Position numbers and translations under genes: made by a program | Part shown: one piece after another, positions 23,508-32,350 of the stretch | How positions within the stretch are numbered: the first letter of the stretch is position 1 | Layout of the letters: each line of letters starts with the position of its first letter | From: Ligilactobacillus araffinosus DSM 20653 | Lineage (GTDB): Bacteria > Bacillota > Bacilli > Lactobacillales > Lactobacillaceae | Length of the DNA stretch: 32,655 nt | Assembly: GCF_001435375.1 (NCBI RefSeq) | Contig: NZ_AYYZ01000014.1 | Coordinates: 1 to 32,655, forward strand | Direction of reading: 5' to 3' | Notes under the pieces: generated by a model | Told to the model about the DNA's origin: nothing | Database searches by the model: none | Seen by the model: only the letters and a program-made list of their open reading frames with translations

Positions 23508-25696
23508 TTTTCTGCCTTTTGTTCCGTTGGCGCAACCATTGATAATTGAATCCGGTCGCGCTTTTCATCAACACTATCGACCCATACGTCAACGATATCT
23601 CCAACAGCAACCACATCCCGCGGGTTCGTAACGTATGAATCACTTAACTTCGAAATATGCACTAATCCGTCCTGCTTAACGCCAATATCTACAAAAACGC
23701 CGAAATCAACAACATTCCGGACTGTCCCTTGAAGCTGCATTCCCGGTTTCAAATCTTCAAGGTGAAGTGTATCAGAACGTAGAAGCGGCATTGGCATCGT
23801 ATCCCGGAAATCACGTCCTGGTTTTTCTAAACTTGAAACAATATCCGTCAACGTTGCTTCGCCAATTTGGTTATCAGCTGCAAACTGCTTTTGATCAAAC
23901 TGCTTTAACTTTTGATTCAGCTTAGCTGTCCCAATTTCATCCTGAGCTGCCTGATTAGCCGCTAAAACCTTTTCGGCAACTGCATAGCTTTCAGGGTGAA
24001 TGTCGGTGTTATCCAATGGATTAGTTCCGTTCACGATACGCAAGAAACCAGCTGACTGTTCATATGCCTTATTTCCGAGCCGTGGAACATTTAACAATTC
24101 CTTCCGCGTCTTAAACTTGCCGTTTTCATCACGGTACTTCACAATATTTTTTGCAATCGTCTTATTCAATCCTGAAATGTGCTCTAATAATTGCGGGCTG
24201 GCAGTGTTTAAATTAACCCCTACCTGGTTGACGCCCGTTTCAATTACCTGACTCAACTTATTATCAAGTTCTTTTTCTGGCAGATCATGTTGATACTGGC
24301 CAACTCCAATTGATTTCGGATCAATTTTAATCAATTCAGCCAATGGATCTTGCAGTCGCCGTGCGATGCTGACTGCTGACCGTTCTTCAACGTTAAAGTC
24401 AGGAAATTCGTCCCGGGCGATTTGACTTGCGGAGTAAACAGAAGCCCCTGCCTCGTTGACGATCACATAGTAAACCGATGTTGAAATCTCTTTTAAAACT
24501 TCAGCAACGAATGCTTCAGATTCCCGACTGGCAGTTCCGTTCCCAATTGCGACCATTTCAACGTGATAATCGTTAATTAGGGCTTTGAGTTTTTCCTTTG
24601 CTTCTGTCCGTAACTTAAGATTCGGTTTTTGTCCCTTCGCCTTTTCATGCGGGTAAATTACGGCTTTTGCCAGAAATTTACCGGTCGGATCAATCACTGC
24701 CAGCTTGCAGCCTGTTCTGAATGCTGGGTCCAATCCAAGAACCGTTTTGCCCTTTAACGGCGCCTGCATCAGCAAATGGTACAGATTATCGCCAAAAACA
24801 TTGATCGCCTTTTCATCGGCTTTTTCCGTTAATTGTTTCCGGATTTCACGTTCAATTGCCGGCCGGATGAAACGCCGATAAGCATCCGTATATGCATCCT
24901 CAATGATGGACACTGCTTCGCCTTGACGACTGCCGATAAATCGGGAATGAAAATATCGTAATACAAATTGCTCATCAAGTTCAACCTTTACCCGAATGAT
25001 TTTTTCTTTTTCACCACGATCAAGGGCCAGGGTTTGATGGGAAGCCATTTTACTGATTAGCTGTTCAAAGTCATAATACAGCTGATAAACACCTTTTTCA
25101 TCGGCTTCTTCATTTTTGACTTTTGAAATAATTTTCCCGTGTTTTAACGTGTTTTGGCGAACCCAGTCCCGTAACTGAACATTCTGGCCGAATGCCTCCG
25201 CAATAATCTCATGAACGCCACGGAGAGCATCATCAACCGTCGTAATTTTCTTTTCCGGATTTAAGTATTTAGTCGCTTCAGCTTCAATGCCGGAATTAAA
25301 TTCCAAAACATACCGGGCAAGCGGTTCTAACCCCGCATCCTTAGCAATTTGGGCTTTGGTTTTTTGCTTTTGCTTGTATGGCAAATAAAGATCTTCCAGT
25401 AGTTGTATATTATCAGCTTGGTTGATTTTCGCCTTCAACGCTGCCGTCAGTTTGCCCTGTTCATCAATTTTACTAATAATATCGGCTTTGCGTTTTTCAA
25501 TTTTTGCAACCTGATCATACGTTTTTTGAATCTCACGCAGTTGAACTTCATCAAGACTGCCCGTCATTTCTTTCCGGTACCGGGCAATAAATGGGACCGT
25601 ATTCCCATCTTCAAGCAAATTTAATGCTTCTTTGATTTGATGCGGCCGAAGTTGCGGCAGTTGATGTGCTGTAATTTCAAGATATTGCTGTTCCAT
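23504..25696 (-). CDS. tex: Tex-family S1 RNA-binding protein
   Basis: The 730-residue protein has the full Tex layout: an N-terminal helical domain (FIARYRKEMTGSLDEVQLREI at about residues 36-56), a YqgF-like RNase H-fold domain (about 320-450, LGLDPAFRTGCKLAV), a helix-hairpin-helix region (about 490-560, NTASPQLLEHISGLNKTIAKNIV) and a C-terminal S1 domain (about 649-722, GMQLQGTVRNVVDFGVFVDIG). Tex is related to eukaryotic Spt6, binds nucleic acid and affects transcription of some toxin genes. Its precise role here is not known. The ATG follows AGGAGAAGAAAG. It probably belongs to the pncB-nadE-unknown-tex-sprT operon, although a hairpin lies just upstream. Confidence 0.96.
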   Translation of the reverse strand: MEQQYLEITAHQLPQLRPHQIKEALNLLEDGNTVPFIARYRKEMTGSLDEVQLREIQKTYDQVAKIEKRKADIISKIDEQGKLTAALKAKINQADNIQLLEDLYLPYKQKQKTKAQIAKDAGLEPLARYVLEFNSGIEAEATKYLNPEKKITTVDDALRGVHEIIAEAFGQNVQLRDWVRQNTLKHGKIISKVKNEEADEKGVYQLYYDFEQLISKMASHQTLALDRGEKEKIIRVKVELDEQFVLRYFHSRFIGSRQGEAVSIIEDAYTDAYRRFIRPAIEREIRKQLTEKADEKAINVFGDNLYHLLMQAPLKGKTVLGLDPAFRTGCKLAVIDPTGKFLAKAVIYPHEKAKGQKPNLKLRTEAKEKLKALINDYHVEMVAIGNGTASRESEAFVAEVLKEISTSVYYVIVNEAGASVYSASQIARDEFPDFNVEERSAVSIARRLQDPLAELIKIDPKSIGVGQYQHDLPEKELDNKLSQVIETGVNQVGVNLNTASPQLLEHISGLNKTIAKNIVKYRDENGKFKTRKELLNVPRLGNKAYEQSAGFLRIVNGTNPLDNTDIHPESYAVAEKVLAANQAAQDEIGTAKLNQKLKQFDQKQFAADNQIGEATLTDIVSSLEKPGRDFRDTMPMPLLRSDTLHLEDLKPGMQLQGTVRNVVDFGVFVDIGVKQDGLVHISKLSDSYVTNPRDVVAVGDIVDVWVDSVDEKRDRIQLSMVAPTEQKAEK

Positions 25697-25718
25697 CTTT
25701 CTTCTCCTTTAAAATTAA

Positions 25719-25750
25719 AGAGAGGTTGTGACCCTCGTCGCAGCCTCCCT
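25719..25750 (-). terminator. Hairpin between the 144-residue ORF and tex (possible terminator)
   Basis: On the minus strand AGGGAGGCTGCGAC pairs with GTCACAACCTCTCT (several G-T pairs and two mismatches) around a GAGG loop, followed by TTAATTTT. It could terminate or attenuate transcription from the NAD operon into tex, but the U tract is interrupted. Confidence 0.5.
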
Positions 25751-25767
25751 GCTTTTTCAACCTTAAA

Positions 25768-26202
25768 CTATGCCAAATGAAGTCCCCGGATAATCTTTTG
25801 GACACTTCGATTAACCTTATCCATTGCCGTTTCCTGTGCCTTTTCAGCTGCATCAAATTGTTTCCGGTCAACTTGATGGTCCTGATAATCAATGCTGGCA
25901 TTCATTGCTTCACAGCCCTTTACAAACTCCCGGTAGTGAGCAATCAGGTTCCTATGAACCCCAATCAACTGGGCCGGAGCTTGTGCCTTTTCCAAAGTAG
26001 TTAAGTTTGTTTGATATTGCTTAACTCCTTCGCCAAAGCTTACCTGCGTAGCTTGATAGTCTTCGGCTTCGATTTCTTCATCATCATTTAATGCACTTCG
26101 AAAAATATTGAAGTACGGATCCATCTTTGCACTCATCTTTTGGGTGCTGTCTAATACATTGTTGATTGCACCTAAATATTGGTTAACATTTACTCGTCGC
26201 AT
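25768..26202 (-). CDS. Uncharacterised helical protein
   Basis: I do not recognise this 144-residue protein. It has no signal peptide, no membrane span and no cysteine cluster (a single Cys near residue 95). The sequence is almost entirely predicted alpha-helical, with a charged region DDEEIEAEDY (about 39-48), heptad-like Leu/Ile spacing (NLTTLEKAQAPAQLIGVHRNLIAHYREF, about 65-92) and a basic C-terminus (NRSVQKIIRGLHLA). It starts 9 bases after the nadE stop, so it is probably co-transcribed with pncB-nadE. It could be a small helical-bundle partner protein; no function is claimed. Confidence 0.8.
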   Translation of the reverse strand: MRRVNVNQYLGAINNVLDSTQKMSAKMDPYFNIFRSALNDDEEIEAEDYQATQVSFGEGVKQYQTNLTTLEKAQAPAQLIGVHRNLIAHYREFVKGCEAMNASIDYQDHQVDRKQFDAAEKAQETAMDKVNRSVQKIIRGLHLA

Positions 26203-26211
26203 TTCTTCACC

Positions 26212-27039
26212 CTATTTCCAAAATTCGTCATAAACGTTGATTGGCATGTGCCGTTTGTGTTCCGTCTTCACATACCAGTTTTCAATGATTTCCGCATTGT
26301 GATCATCAATCGGCTTCCCTTCCAGATAATCATCAATATCGTTATAGGTTACCCCTAATGCCACTTCATCAGGCAAAGCCGGCCGATTGTCTTCAAGATC
26401 AGCTGTTGGCGTTTTTTCATATAAATGTTTTGGAGCATGCAAAACTTTAAGCATTTGCTTGCCTTGACGCTTATCTAACCGCCATAACGGAGTAATATCA
26501 GCGCCGCCGTCACCGTACTTCGTATAAAAACCAGTGATCGCTTCAGCTGCGTGGTCCGTGCCGACCACTGCGCCGTGGTTAGCCCCAGCAATTGCATACT
26601 GTGCAATCATTCGTTGCCGCGCCTTGATGTTGCCCTTATTAAAGTCGCTGACTTCGATTTGGTTGGCTTCAACCGCTTTGACCATTGCATCGGCAGCCTC
26701 TTTTATATTGACCCGTACAGTCTGGTCAGCATGCATAAATTCAATGGCATCCATTGCATCTTGTTCATCGGCTTGATCACCGTACGGAAGGCGCACAGCG
26801 ATAAATTGATAATCTTGGGTGCCCGTTTCTTCCCGCATTTCCGTAATTGCCATTTGGCTTAATTTTCCGGCAAGCGTTGAATCTTGTCCACCTGAAATTC
26901 CCAGCACAAGGGTCTTCAAAAAGGGATTTTTCTTTAAGTATGCCTTTAAAAAGTCGATCGAGCGACGGATTTCCTTTTCCGGATCGATTTGCGGCTGAAC
27001 TTTTAAAGTTTCAATAATTTTTGCTTGTAATTCACGCAT
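26212..27039 (-). CDS. nadE: NH3-dependent NAD(+) synthetase
   Basis: The 275-residue enzyme amidates nicotinic acid adenine dinucleotide to NAD, using ammonia and ATP. The ATP pyrophosphatase P loop SGGQDS (residues 49-54) lies in [17 protein letters not shown]. Typical later segments are [42 protein letters not shown] and [14 protein letters not shown] at the C-terminus. There is no glutaminase domain, so the nitrogen donor is ammonia. A GTG three codons upstream is open, but the ATG at 27037-27039 follows TGGAGTGAGAGAA. It follows pncB by 17 bases, giving the last two tasks of nicotinic acid salvage. Confidence 0.97.
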   Translation of the reverse strand: MRELQAKIIETLKVQPQIDPEKEIRRSIDFLKAYLKKNPFLKTLVLGISGGQDSTLAGKLSQMAITEMREETGTQDYQFIAVRLPYGDQADEQDAMDAIEFMHADQTVRVNIKEAADAMVKAVEANQIEVSDFNKGNIKARQRMIAQYAIAGANHGAVVGTDHAAEAITGFYTKYGDGGADITPLWRLDKRQGKQMLKVLHAPKHLYEKTPTADLEDNRPALPDEVALGVTYNDIDDYLEGKPIDDHNAEIIENWYVKTEHKRHMPINVYDEFWK

Positions 27040-27056
27040 TTCTCTCACTCCACTTA

Positions 27057-28535
27057 CTAAATATCATTCGGAAGCGGCTTTTGGTTATTAACTTCCCGAA
27101 TGGCTTGAATAATTTTCATCTTGTTATCATAGCATTTCTTTGAAAGATCAACTGGGTAGTCTTGCGGGTTCAATAACCGCTTATATTCTTCCCACAGACT
27201 TTCAAGATGCCGTTTAGCGTACTGCTTGATTTCTTGTAAACTTGGCTGATCATAAACTAATTCGCCGTTTTTGAAGATTTCCGTCAATAACGGCCGCGCA
27301 TTAAAGTTTGTGACCTGCTTATTGATATACGTATATTGCGGGTGGAACATCAACAGCGATTTCCGTTGTTGCGGCTTTTCATTATAAAGGGCAACGTAAT
27401 CACCTTCTGATTTACCGGAATCTTTCCGGGTGATTCGCCAAACCTGTTTCTTTCCTGGGGTTGACACCTTATTAACGTTGCTTGAAATTTTAATGGTGTC
27501 TTCCATTTGCCCAGCCGCATTTTCAATTGCGACCATTTTGTAAACCGCCCCTAAAGCAGGTTGATCATATGCCGTGATCAGTTTTGTGCCCACACCCCAA
27601 ACGTCAATTTTGGCATGCTGCATTTTCAAGTTCATGATCGTTTTTTCATCGAGATCATTTGAAGCATAGATTTTGGCATCTGGAAAGCCAGCTGCATCAA
27701 GCTGCTTGCGCACACACTTTGAAATGTATGCCATATCGCCTGAATCGATCCGCACCCCTAAAAAGTTGATGCTGTCGCCCATTTCCTTCGCAACCCGAAT
27801 CGCATTCGGAACGCCGGAACGCAATGTGTCGTAGGTATCTACCAAAAAGACACAATCATGATGCGTTTCAGCATATGCTTTAAACGCTTCATAGTCATTT
27901 TGATATGCTTGCACTAATGCATGGGCGTGGGTCCCACTCGCCGGGATTCCAAAAATCTTACTTGCCCGCAAGTTGCTGGTTGCGTCAAATCCGCCAATGT
28001 AGGCTGCGCGCGTTCCCCAAATAGCTGCATCCATTTCCTGAGCCCGCCGACTGCCGAATTCAAGTAACGGATCATCGCCAACAACTGACCGAATCCGGGC
28101 AGCCTTGGTTGCAACCAATGTCTGATAATTGATAATATTCAAAATTGCGGTTTCAACCAACTGACAATCTGCTAATGGCCCTTCGATCTGCATCAAAGGC
28201 TCATTATTAAACACGATTTCTCCTTCGACCATTGACCGAATACTTAACCGAATCTTGAAATTCCGTAAGTATTCAATAAAATCATCCTGATAGCCCATCT
28301 CTTCTTTTAAGTACTGAAGATCAGCCTCTGAAAAGTGCAGATTTTGAATATATTGAATCACGCGTTCCAGTCCGGCATAAATAGCATATCCGTTTTGAAA
28401 CGGCAAATCGCGAAAATAAACTTCAAAGATTGCATTCCGATCGGCAATCCCTTCACGCCAATACGTTTCGATCATATTCAATTCATACGCATCAGTATGA
28501 AGTGCTAAGCTGTCATCTGCATATTTATTAATCAT
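27057..28535 (-). CDS. pncB: Nicotinate phosphoribosyltransferase
   Basis: The 492-residue enzyme joins nicotinic acid and phosphoribosyl pyrophosphate to nicotinate mononucleotide, the entry point of NAD salvage. Visible segments are [16 protein letters not shown] at the N-terminus, [16 protein letters not shown], the histidine-bearing [15 protein letters not shown] (family phospho-His region) and [13 protein letters not shown]. The protein is of the long Firmicute type. The ATG follows AAAGAGGAATATC. It is the first gene of the pncB-nadE unit and has a promoter overlapping the divergent tagA promoter. I see no NiaR operator palindrome at this promoter. Confidence 0.96.
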   Translation of the reverse strand: MINKYADDSLALHTDAYELNMIETYWREGIADRNAIFEVYFRDLPFQNGYAIYAGLERVIQYIQNLHFSEADLQYLKEEMGYQDDFIEYLRNFKIRLSIRSMVEGEIVFNNEPLMQIEGPLADCQLVETAILNIINYQTLVATKAARIRSVVGDDPLLEFGSRRAQEMDAAIWGTRAAYIGGFDATSNLRASKIFGIPASGTHAHALVQAYQNDYEAFKAYAETHHDCVFLVDTYDTLRSGVPNAIRVAKEMGDSINFLGVRIDSGDMAYISKCVRKQLDAAGFPDAKIYASNDLDEKTIMNLKMQHAKIDVWGVGTKLITAYDQPALGAVYKMVAIENAAGQMEDTIKISSNVNKVSTPGKKQVWRITRKDSGKSEGDYVALYNEKPQQRKSLLMFHPQYTYINKQVTNFNARPLLTEIFKNGELVYDQPSLQEIKQYAKRHLESLWEEYKRLLNPQDYPVDLSKKCYDNKMKIIQAIREVNNQKPLPNDI

Positions 28536-28584
28536 GATATTCCTCTTTAAGATCGTAATTTACTAGATACATAATAGTGCTTAT

Positions 28585-28614
28585 ATTTTATCACTTTTCG
28601 GGTTCCCACCGCAA
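28585..28614 (-). promoter_or_regulatory. Promoter of pncB-nadE operon
   Basis: Minus strand -35 TTGCGG (28609-28614), 18-nt spacer, -10 TAAAAT (28585-28590) with an upstream TGA making an extended -10. Its -35 overlaps the -35 region of the divergent tagA promoter. Confidence 0.65.
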
Positions 28615-28632
28615 AATAGTTTGTTCTATAAT
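28603..28632 (+). promoter_or_regulatory. Promoter of the tagA-like gene
   Basis: Plus strand -35-like TTCCCA (28603-28608), 18-nt spacer, consensus -10 TATAAT (28627-28632), 30 bases before the ATG. It overlaps the divergent pncB promoter. Confidence 0.55.
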
Positions 28633-28662
28633 GAAATAAACAAAGTAGAAACGAGGAAAATC

Positions 28663-29394
28663 ATGACACGTTCAAAGGTCAATATTCTTGGAATTGAATT
28701 TGATAATTTTACCCAAAAAGAATTTGTTTGCCAACTGATTGCTGATAACCGGCAACACCTTAACCGATTCGTCGTTACGGCTAACCCTGAAATCGTTCTG
28801 GCAGCCACCCGTGATCCCCATTACCAGCAGATCATCAATCACGCTGATTACGTTACCGCGGATGGAATTGGGATTGTGAAGGGGGCGAAGATTTTGGGAA
28901 CACCACTTGCTGAACGAGTAACTGGATTTGATACCATGCAAGCATTGTTACGATCTGCTAATCAAAATCAAAAGAAAGTTTACTTTTTAGGAGGTAAACC
29001 AGCAGTGATCAGTGCTTTGAAAAATGTAATTAAAGAAAAATATCCGCACTTAATCATTGCTGGAATGCATGACGGCTATTTTAATGATGAAGAACCCATC
29101 ATCCATGAGATCCAACAAACCCAACCGGACTTCGTTTTTGTTGCATTAGGATTCCCCAAACAAGATTTTTTCATTGCACATCACCGGTCCGTTGCAAATT
29201 CAATTTGGATGGGGGTCGGCGGCAGTTTTGATGTTTTGATCGGAAACGTTCAACGGGCTCCTGAATTTTGGATCAATCACCATATTGAATGGCTATTCCG
29301 GTTGATCCAAGAGCCAACCCGCTTTAAACGTATGTTGGCTTTGCCGCGTTATTTATTCCGCGTTTATCAACAAAAATCTAAGCAAAAAAAATAA
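28663..29394 (+). CDS. tagA: WecG/TagA/CpsF family N-acetylmannosaminyltransferase
   Basis: This 243-residue glycosyltransferase (family GT26) adds N-acetylmannosamine to GlcNAc-pyrophosphoryl-undecaprenol, forming the wall teichoic acid linkage unit at the inner face of the membrane. Motifs visible: VVTANPEIVLAA, YVTADGIGIV, ERVTGFDTM, VYFLGGKP, FVALGFPKQDFFI and MGVGGSFDVLIG. The C-terminal amphipathic part (HHIEWLFRLIQEPTRFKRM) is the membrane-association appendage. The frame is open 14 codons upstream, but only the ATG at 28663 has a site (GAGGAAAATC) and lies after the promoter. It ends in a terminator shared with gntR. Its LCP and MprF neighbours fit an envelope theme, although they are not in one operon. 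Confidence 0.95.
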   Translation: MTRSKVNILGIEFDNFTQKEFVCQLIADNRQHLNRFVVTANPEIVLAATRDPHYQQIINHADYVTADGIGIVKGAKILGTPLAERVTGFDTMQALLRSANQNQKKVYFLGGKPAVISALKNVIKEKYPHLIIAGMHDGYFNDEEPIIHEIQQTQPDFVFVALGFPKQDFFIAHHRSVANSIWMGVGGSFDVLIGNVQRAPEFWINHHIEWLFRLIQEPTRFKRMLALPRYLFRVYQQKSKQKK

Positions 29395-29414
29395 GACTCT
29401 CAGCCTTATTTTTC
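29384..29414. terminator. Bidirectional terminator between tagA and gntR
   Basis: Stem AAAATAAG (29388-29395) / CTTATTTT (29405-29412), 9-nt loop, flanked by A and T runs. Both stop codons lie in or next to the stem. Confidence 0.75.
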
Positions 29415-30104
29415 TAAGTAAAATTCAAATCGCTCGCCGGCATATTCTGTTCGCACATACTCAAATGGAAGTCCCGTTGTCAGTTTAGTAATTTGTCGTA
29501 GTTTTAGAATCGGTGCTCCCCGTTTGATTTTCAAATAATCAGCAATCTTTTCCGATGCGCTTGATGCAGAAACCGTCTGTTGAGCGTGCCCGATCTCAAG
29601 CCCATGTTCCTGCAACGTTTGGTATAACGACCGGGTAATTTGAGACCGTTGATAATTTTTAACTAGCGAATACGGTAAAGTTGCAACTTCAAAGCAAATC
29701 GGAACCGCGTCTGCATACCGAATCCGTTCCATTCTCAAAATGTTATCATGATCATTAAGTTTCAGGTGTTCCTGTTCGCTTAACGATGGGGTCGTCACCT
29801 GATACGAAATTGTTTTACTTGAAGGAGTCTTTCCCTGATTTTCCATCAACTGGGTAAAACTTGTTGTTCCTGACATCTTTTCCTGAACTTTTTTCCGGGC
29901 AACAAACGTTCCAGAACCGACTCGGCGTTCAAGGATTCCTTCATCAACCAATGTTTGAACTGCTTGGCGCAAGGTCATCCGGCTAACGCCATATTTTTCA
30001 GCCAATTCCCGTTCCGCCGGGATCCGATCACCGACCTGCCACTTACCTTTTTCAATTGATTCCTTTAAATCATTATGAATTCGAATATAAATTGGAGAGC
30101 TCAT
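29406..30104 (-). CDS. GntR-family transcriptional regulator with UTRA domain
   Basis: The protein has an N-terminal winged helix-turn-helix (about residues 4-70, containing DRIPAERELAEKYGVSRMTLRQAVQTL and EGILERRVGSGTFV) and a C-terminal UTRA ligand-binding domain (about 90-228, ending LKLRQITKLTTGLPFEYVRTEYAGERFEFYL). This is the HutC/DasR-NagR-type class, which senses sugar phosphates or similar small molecules. The effector and targets are not shown by the neighbours. The Met at 30116 is too close to the AAAGGA site, so I favour 30104 (232 residues), although its spacing is long. A 15-bp inverted repeat just upstream is a likely self-operator. Confidence 0.9.
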   Translation of the reverse strand: MSSPIYIRIHNDLKESIEKGKWQVGDRIPAERELAEKYGVSRMTLRQAVQTLVDEGILERRVGSGTFVARKKVQEKMSGTTSFTQLMENQGKTPSSKTISYQVTTPSLSEQEHLKLNDHDNILRMERIRYADAVPICFEVATLPYSLVKNYQRSQITRSLYQTLQEHGLEIGHAQQTVSASSASEKIADYLKIKRGAPILKLRQITKLTTGLPFEYVRTEYAGERFEFYLEK

Positions 30105-30135
30105 CCTTAAATCCATTCCTTTAAAATTTATACCA

Positions 30136-30150
30136 TTAGTATATCACTAA
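30136..30150. promoter_or_regulatory. Operator candidate for the GntR regulator
   Basis: Inverted repeat TTAGT-ATATC-ACTAA, overlapping a -10-like TATACT on the minus strand, 32 bases before the preferred start. The position suits autoregulation. Confidence 0.55.
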
Positions 30151-30175
30151 ATATTATTCGTTTATCCGGTTAATA

Positions 30176-30206
30176 CAAAAAAGGTTGTGCACCTGCACAA
30201 CCTTTT
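30176..30206 (-). terminator. Terminator of tRNA-Gln/tRNA-Tyr transcript
   Basis: Perfect stem of at least 11 bp (AAAGGTTGTGC with GCACAACCTTT), 4-nt loop, then six or seven T on the minus strand, 15 bases after tRNA-Gln. Confidence 0.92.
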
Positions 30207-30220
30207 ACCCAACAAAAAAA

Positions 30221-30292
30221 TTGGGGTAGCTGGATTCGAACCAGCGCATCACGGTACCAAAAACCGTTGCCTTACCGCTTGGCTATACCCCA
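30221..30292 (-). tRNA. tRNA-Gln(TTG)
   Basis: A 72-nt cloverleaf on the minus strand: acceptor TGGGGTA/TACCCCA, anticodon loop TTTTGGT (anticodon TTG), T loop GGTTCGAATCC, discriminator A, no encoded CCA. Confidence 0.95.
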
Positions 30293-30301
30293 ATAAAATG
30301 A

Positions 30302-30384
30302 TGGAGGGGAGTGGATTCGAACCACCGAACCCGAAGGAGCGGATTTACAGTCCGCCGCGTTTAGCCAGACTTCGCTACCCCTCC
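30302..30384 (-). tRNA. tRNA-Tyr(GTA)
   Basis: An 83-nt type II tRNA on the minus strand with acceptor GGAGGGG, anticodon GTA within GGACTGTAAATCC, a long variable arm and T loop GGTTCGAATCC, discriminator A, no CCA. It leads the Tyr-Gln pair. Confidence 0.95.
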
Positions 30385-30427
30385 ATATTCAATTAAAATC
30401 AAATGTCTTATCACATCCGACTTAATT

Positions 30428-30456
30428 ATCATACATGCTATTTAGAAAAATTGCAA
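30428..30456 (-). promoter_or_regulatory. Promoter of tRNA-Tyr/tRNA-Gln
   Basis: Minus strand -35 TTGCAA (30451-30456), 17-nt spacer, -10 TATGAT (30428-30433), 44 bases before tRNA-Tyr. Confidence 0.75.
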
Positions 30457-30482
30457 GGACTTTTTTCAAAAAAATTATTTTT

Positions 30483-31949
30483 TTAGGCTGACATTGCTAA
30501 TCGTTTGATCTTAGGGGCGATCATCAATAAGATCAATCCTAAAATAATCGTTACTCCTCCAATGATTCCAAAGTAATGGATCTCGGTTGTCTGGTTATAA
30601 AACTTTACGATCTGCGAATTGATTGCTTGCGCGACCGCATCCGTTAAGAACCACATGCTCATCATTTGTGACCGAAATGTTTGTGGAGCCAGTTTGGTGG
30701 TAGTTGAAAGTCCAATTGGTGAAATCAACATTTCTCCAATAATGACCAATGCCCAACTCATGACCAACCATAGAGGCGAAACTTTCGTGTGAGTACCGTA
30801 AAGCACTCCAGGAAACATCATCCATAAGAATGAAATTCCCGCGAAAAATAATCCTAATGAAAATTTGATTGCTGATGATGGTTGATGATTCTTTAACTTA
30901 CTCCACAGCCAAGCAAAGCATGGAACGTACAGCATAATAAACAGCGGATTCATGCTTTGGAACCAGCTAGCAGGAAATGAATGACCAAACACCGTTAATT
31001 TAGTCTGTTCTTCAGCAAAAATCGCTAAAATAACCGATCCTTGCTCTTCAATGATCCAGAAGACGATCGCAGCTAAAAATAATGGAAGGTAAGCTACGAC
31101 CCGCTTGCGTTCGCTCACCGTTACTTTTTGACTGGTCAACATTACAGCAAAGTAATAAATCGGAATTACAATTGAAAGGACTGATAATACAAGGATCACA
31201 TTGTCAATATTAAACAGATTGAATTCGATCATAATCACGCAAATCAAAACGATTCCAATAATCCATGCAATTCCTTTTTTGATCAATCCGCGAACTTCTT
31301 CCGGTTCAAGCGGATCATTCGGAAACATGCTGTCAGGTGATAAGTACAGTTTACCATCCATCGAATACTGAACAAGTCCAAAAATCATTCCAATTGCGGC
31401 AAGTGAAAAGCCAATATGGAAATTATACGTTTGCCCAATATACCCCACAATAATCGGCGCAATAAAGGCCCCCACGTTAATTCCAAATACAAAAATATTA
31501 AATCCGGCTTCCCGACGATAATCATCCTTATCATACAGGCTACCAACCATTTCAGAAACATTTGGTTTTAACATTCCGGTTCCAAAAGTAATCAAAATGA
31601 TCGAAATAAACAACGCGGCTTTACCGTATGGCGTTGCTAAAACGATATGCCCTAGCATAATCAAAATTCCACCGATCAAAACCGTTTTCCGGCTTCCCCA
31701 CAGGCGATCACTCATAAAACCACCAAAGACACTTGTCAGGTAAACTAACGCCCCGTAAATCGACATGATCGATGCTGCCGTCGCTTTACTAAAGCCCAAT
31801 CCGCCTTCCGTTACCGAATAAAACATGTAAAACAGTAGAATTGCCCGCATTCCATAATAACTAAAACGTTCCCACATCTCAGTGAAGAATAAGGTTGCCA
31901 GTCCGCGCGGATGTCCTAAAAATGTTTTTTGCGACTTAATTGGAGTCAA
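30483..31949 (-). CDS. dtpT: Di-/tripeptide:H+ symporter (POT/PTR2 family, DtpT)
   Basis: The 488-residue protein with about 14 membrane spans imports di- and tripeptides with protons. The N-terminal POT signature FFTEMWERFSYYGMRAIL (ExxERFxYY) and the second signature FNIFVFGINVGAFIAP are present. Later come IIEEQGSVI and NPLFIMLYVP segments typical of lactococcal DtpT. The frame stays open for 41 codons upstream, but a strong promoter lies inside that extension, and TTG at 31947-31949 follows GGAAGGAATTTAAAA and gives the family length. It is monocistronic; no clear terminator is seen after it, so it may read into tRNA-Tyr. Confidence 0.95.
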   Translation of the reverse strand: MTPIKSQKTFLGHPRGLATLFFTEMWERFSYYGMRAILLFYMFYSVTEGGLGFSKATAASIMSIYGALVYLTSVFGGFMSDRLWGSRKTVLIGGILIMLGHIVLATPYGKAALFISIILITFGTGMLKPNVSEMVGSLYDKDDYRREAGFNIFVFGINVGAFIAPIIVGYIGQTYNFHIGFSLAAIGMIFGLVQYSMDGKLYLSPDSMFPNDPLEPEEVRGLIKKGIAWIIGIVLICVIMIEFNLFNIDNVILVLSVLSIVIPIYYFAVMLTSQKVTVSERKRVVAYLPLFLAAIVFWIIEEQGSVILAIFAEEQTKLTVFGHSFPASWFQSMNPLFIMLYVPCFAWLWSKLKNHQPSSAIKFSLGLFFAGISFLWMMFPGVLYGTHTKVSPLWLVMSWALVIIGEMLISPIGLSTTTKLAPQTFRSQMMSMWFLTDAVAQAINSQIVKFYNQTTEIHYFGIIGGVTIILGLILLMIAPKIKRLAMSA

Positions 31950-31988
31950 TTTTAAATTCCTTCCATAAATAAAGTTAATAATATTTAA

Positions 31989-32017
31989 AGTATAGTCATC
32001 TGTGAGAAATTGGTCAA
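31989..32017 (-). promoter_or_regulatory. Promoter of dtpT
   Basis: Minus strand -35 TTGACC (32012-32017), 17-nt spacer, -10 TATACT (31989-31994), about 40 bases before the TTG start. Its position rules out the longer reading of the gene. Confidence 0.8.
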
Positions 32018-32350
32018 TTTTTGATTCCTTTTTTTGAATTAAAAAAATGGAAAATGTGACAAAATGCAACAAACAAGCCTGGTGGAAGCAAATCTCAGAG
32101 CAAAGATTCGGACGTTTTCGAATTTCACTAGCTTCGTGCTGTAGCTCGTTTGTTTTGGAACTCGATTATGCAAACTGCAACTTATGGCACTTTGTCCAAA
32201 TTTATCTAAAACACCTACCTGATACACAGAAAAGTGTTGTCTTTTATTGCTATATCATTGTTTATCCGCATTCTAAAATTCCTTACAGACACACGGTTAT
32301 CCGACGTGTGTTTGACTGTGATTTTTCGATGAACAAAAAAGTATTTTTAT
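32018..32350. other. Gene-free segment with partial inverted repeats
   Basis: About 330 bases between the dtpT promoter and the tRNA terminator have no convincing gene. Short frames exist on both strands (up to 101 codons) but lack ribosome binding sites and family features. Structure seen: an AT-rich inverted repeat near 32026-32053 (TTCCTTTTTTT with AAAAAAATGGAA); a 7-bp hairpin ACACACG/CGTGTGT near 32292-32315; and an extended -10-like TGATATAGC on the minus strand in the 32250-32262 area. It is less AT-rich than the other spacers. It may be a decayed repeat or an unannotated small RNA; I cannot tell which. Confidence 0.5.

Noticed and set aside
28536-28620. NiaR operator at pncB
   Set aside because: I looked for a palindrome of the NiaR type between pncB and tagA and found only overlapping promoters.
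28621-28662. Longer N-terminus for the tagA product
   Set aside because: The upstream start lies within the -10 promoter element, and there is no ribosome binding site before it.
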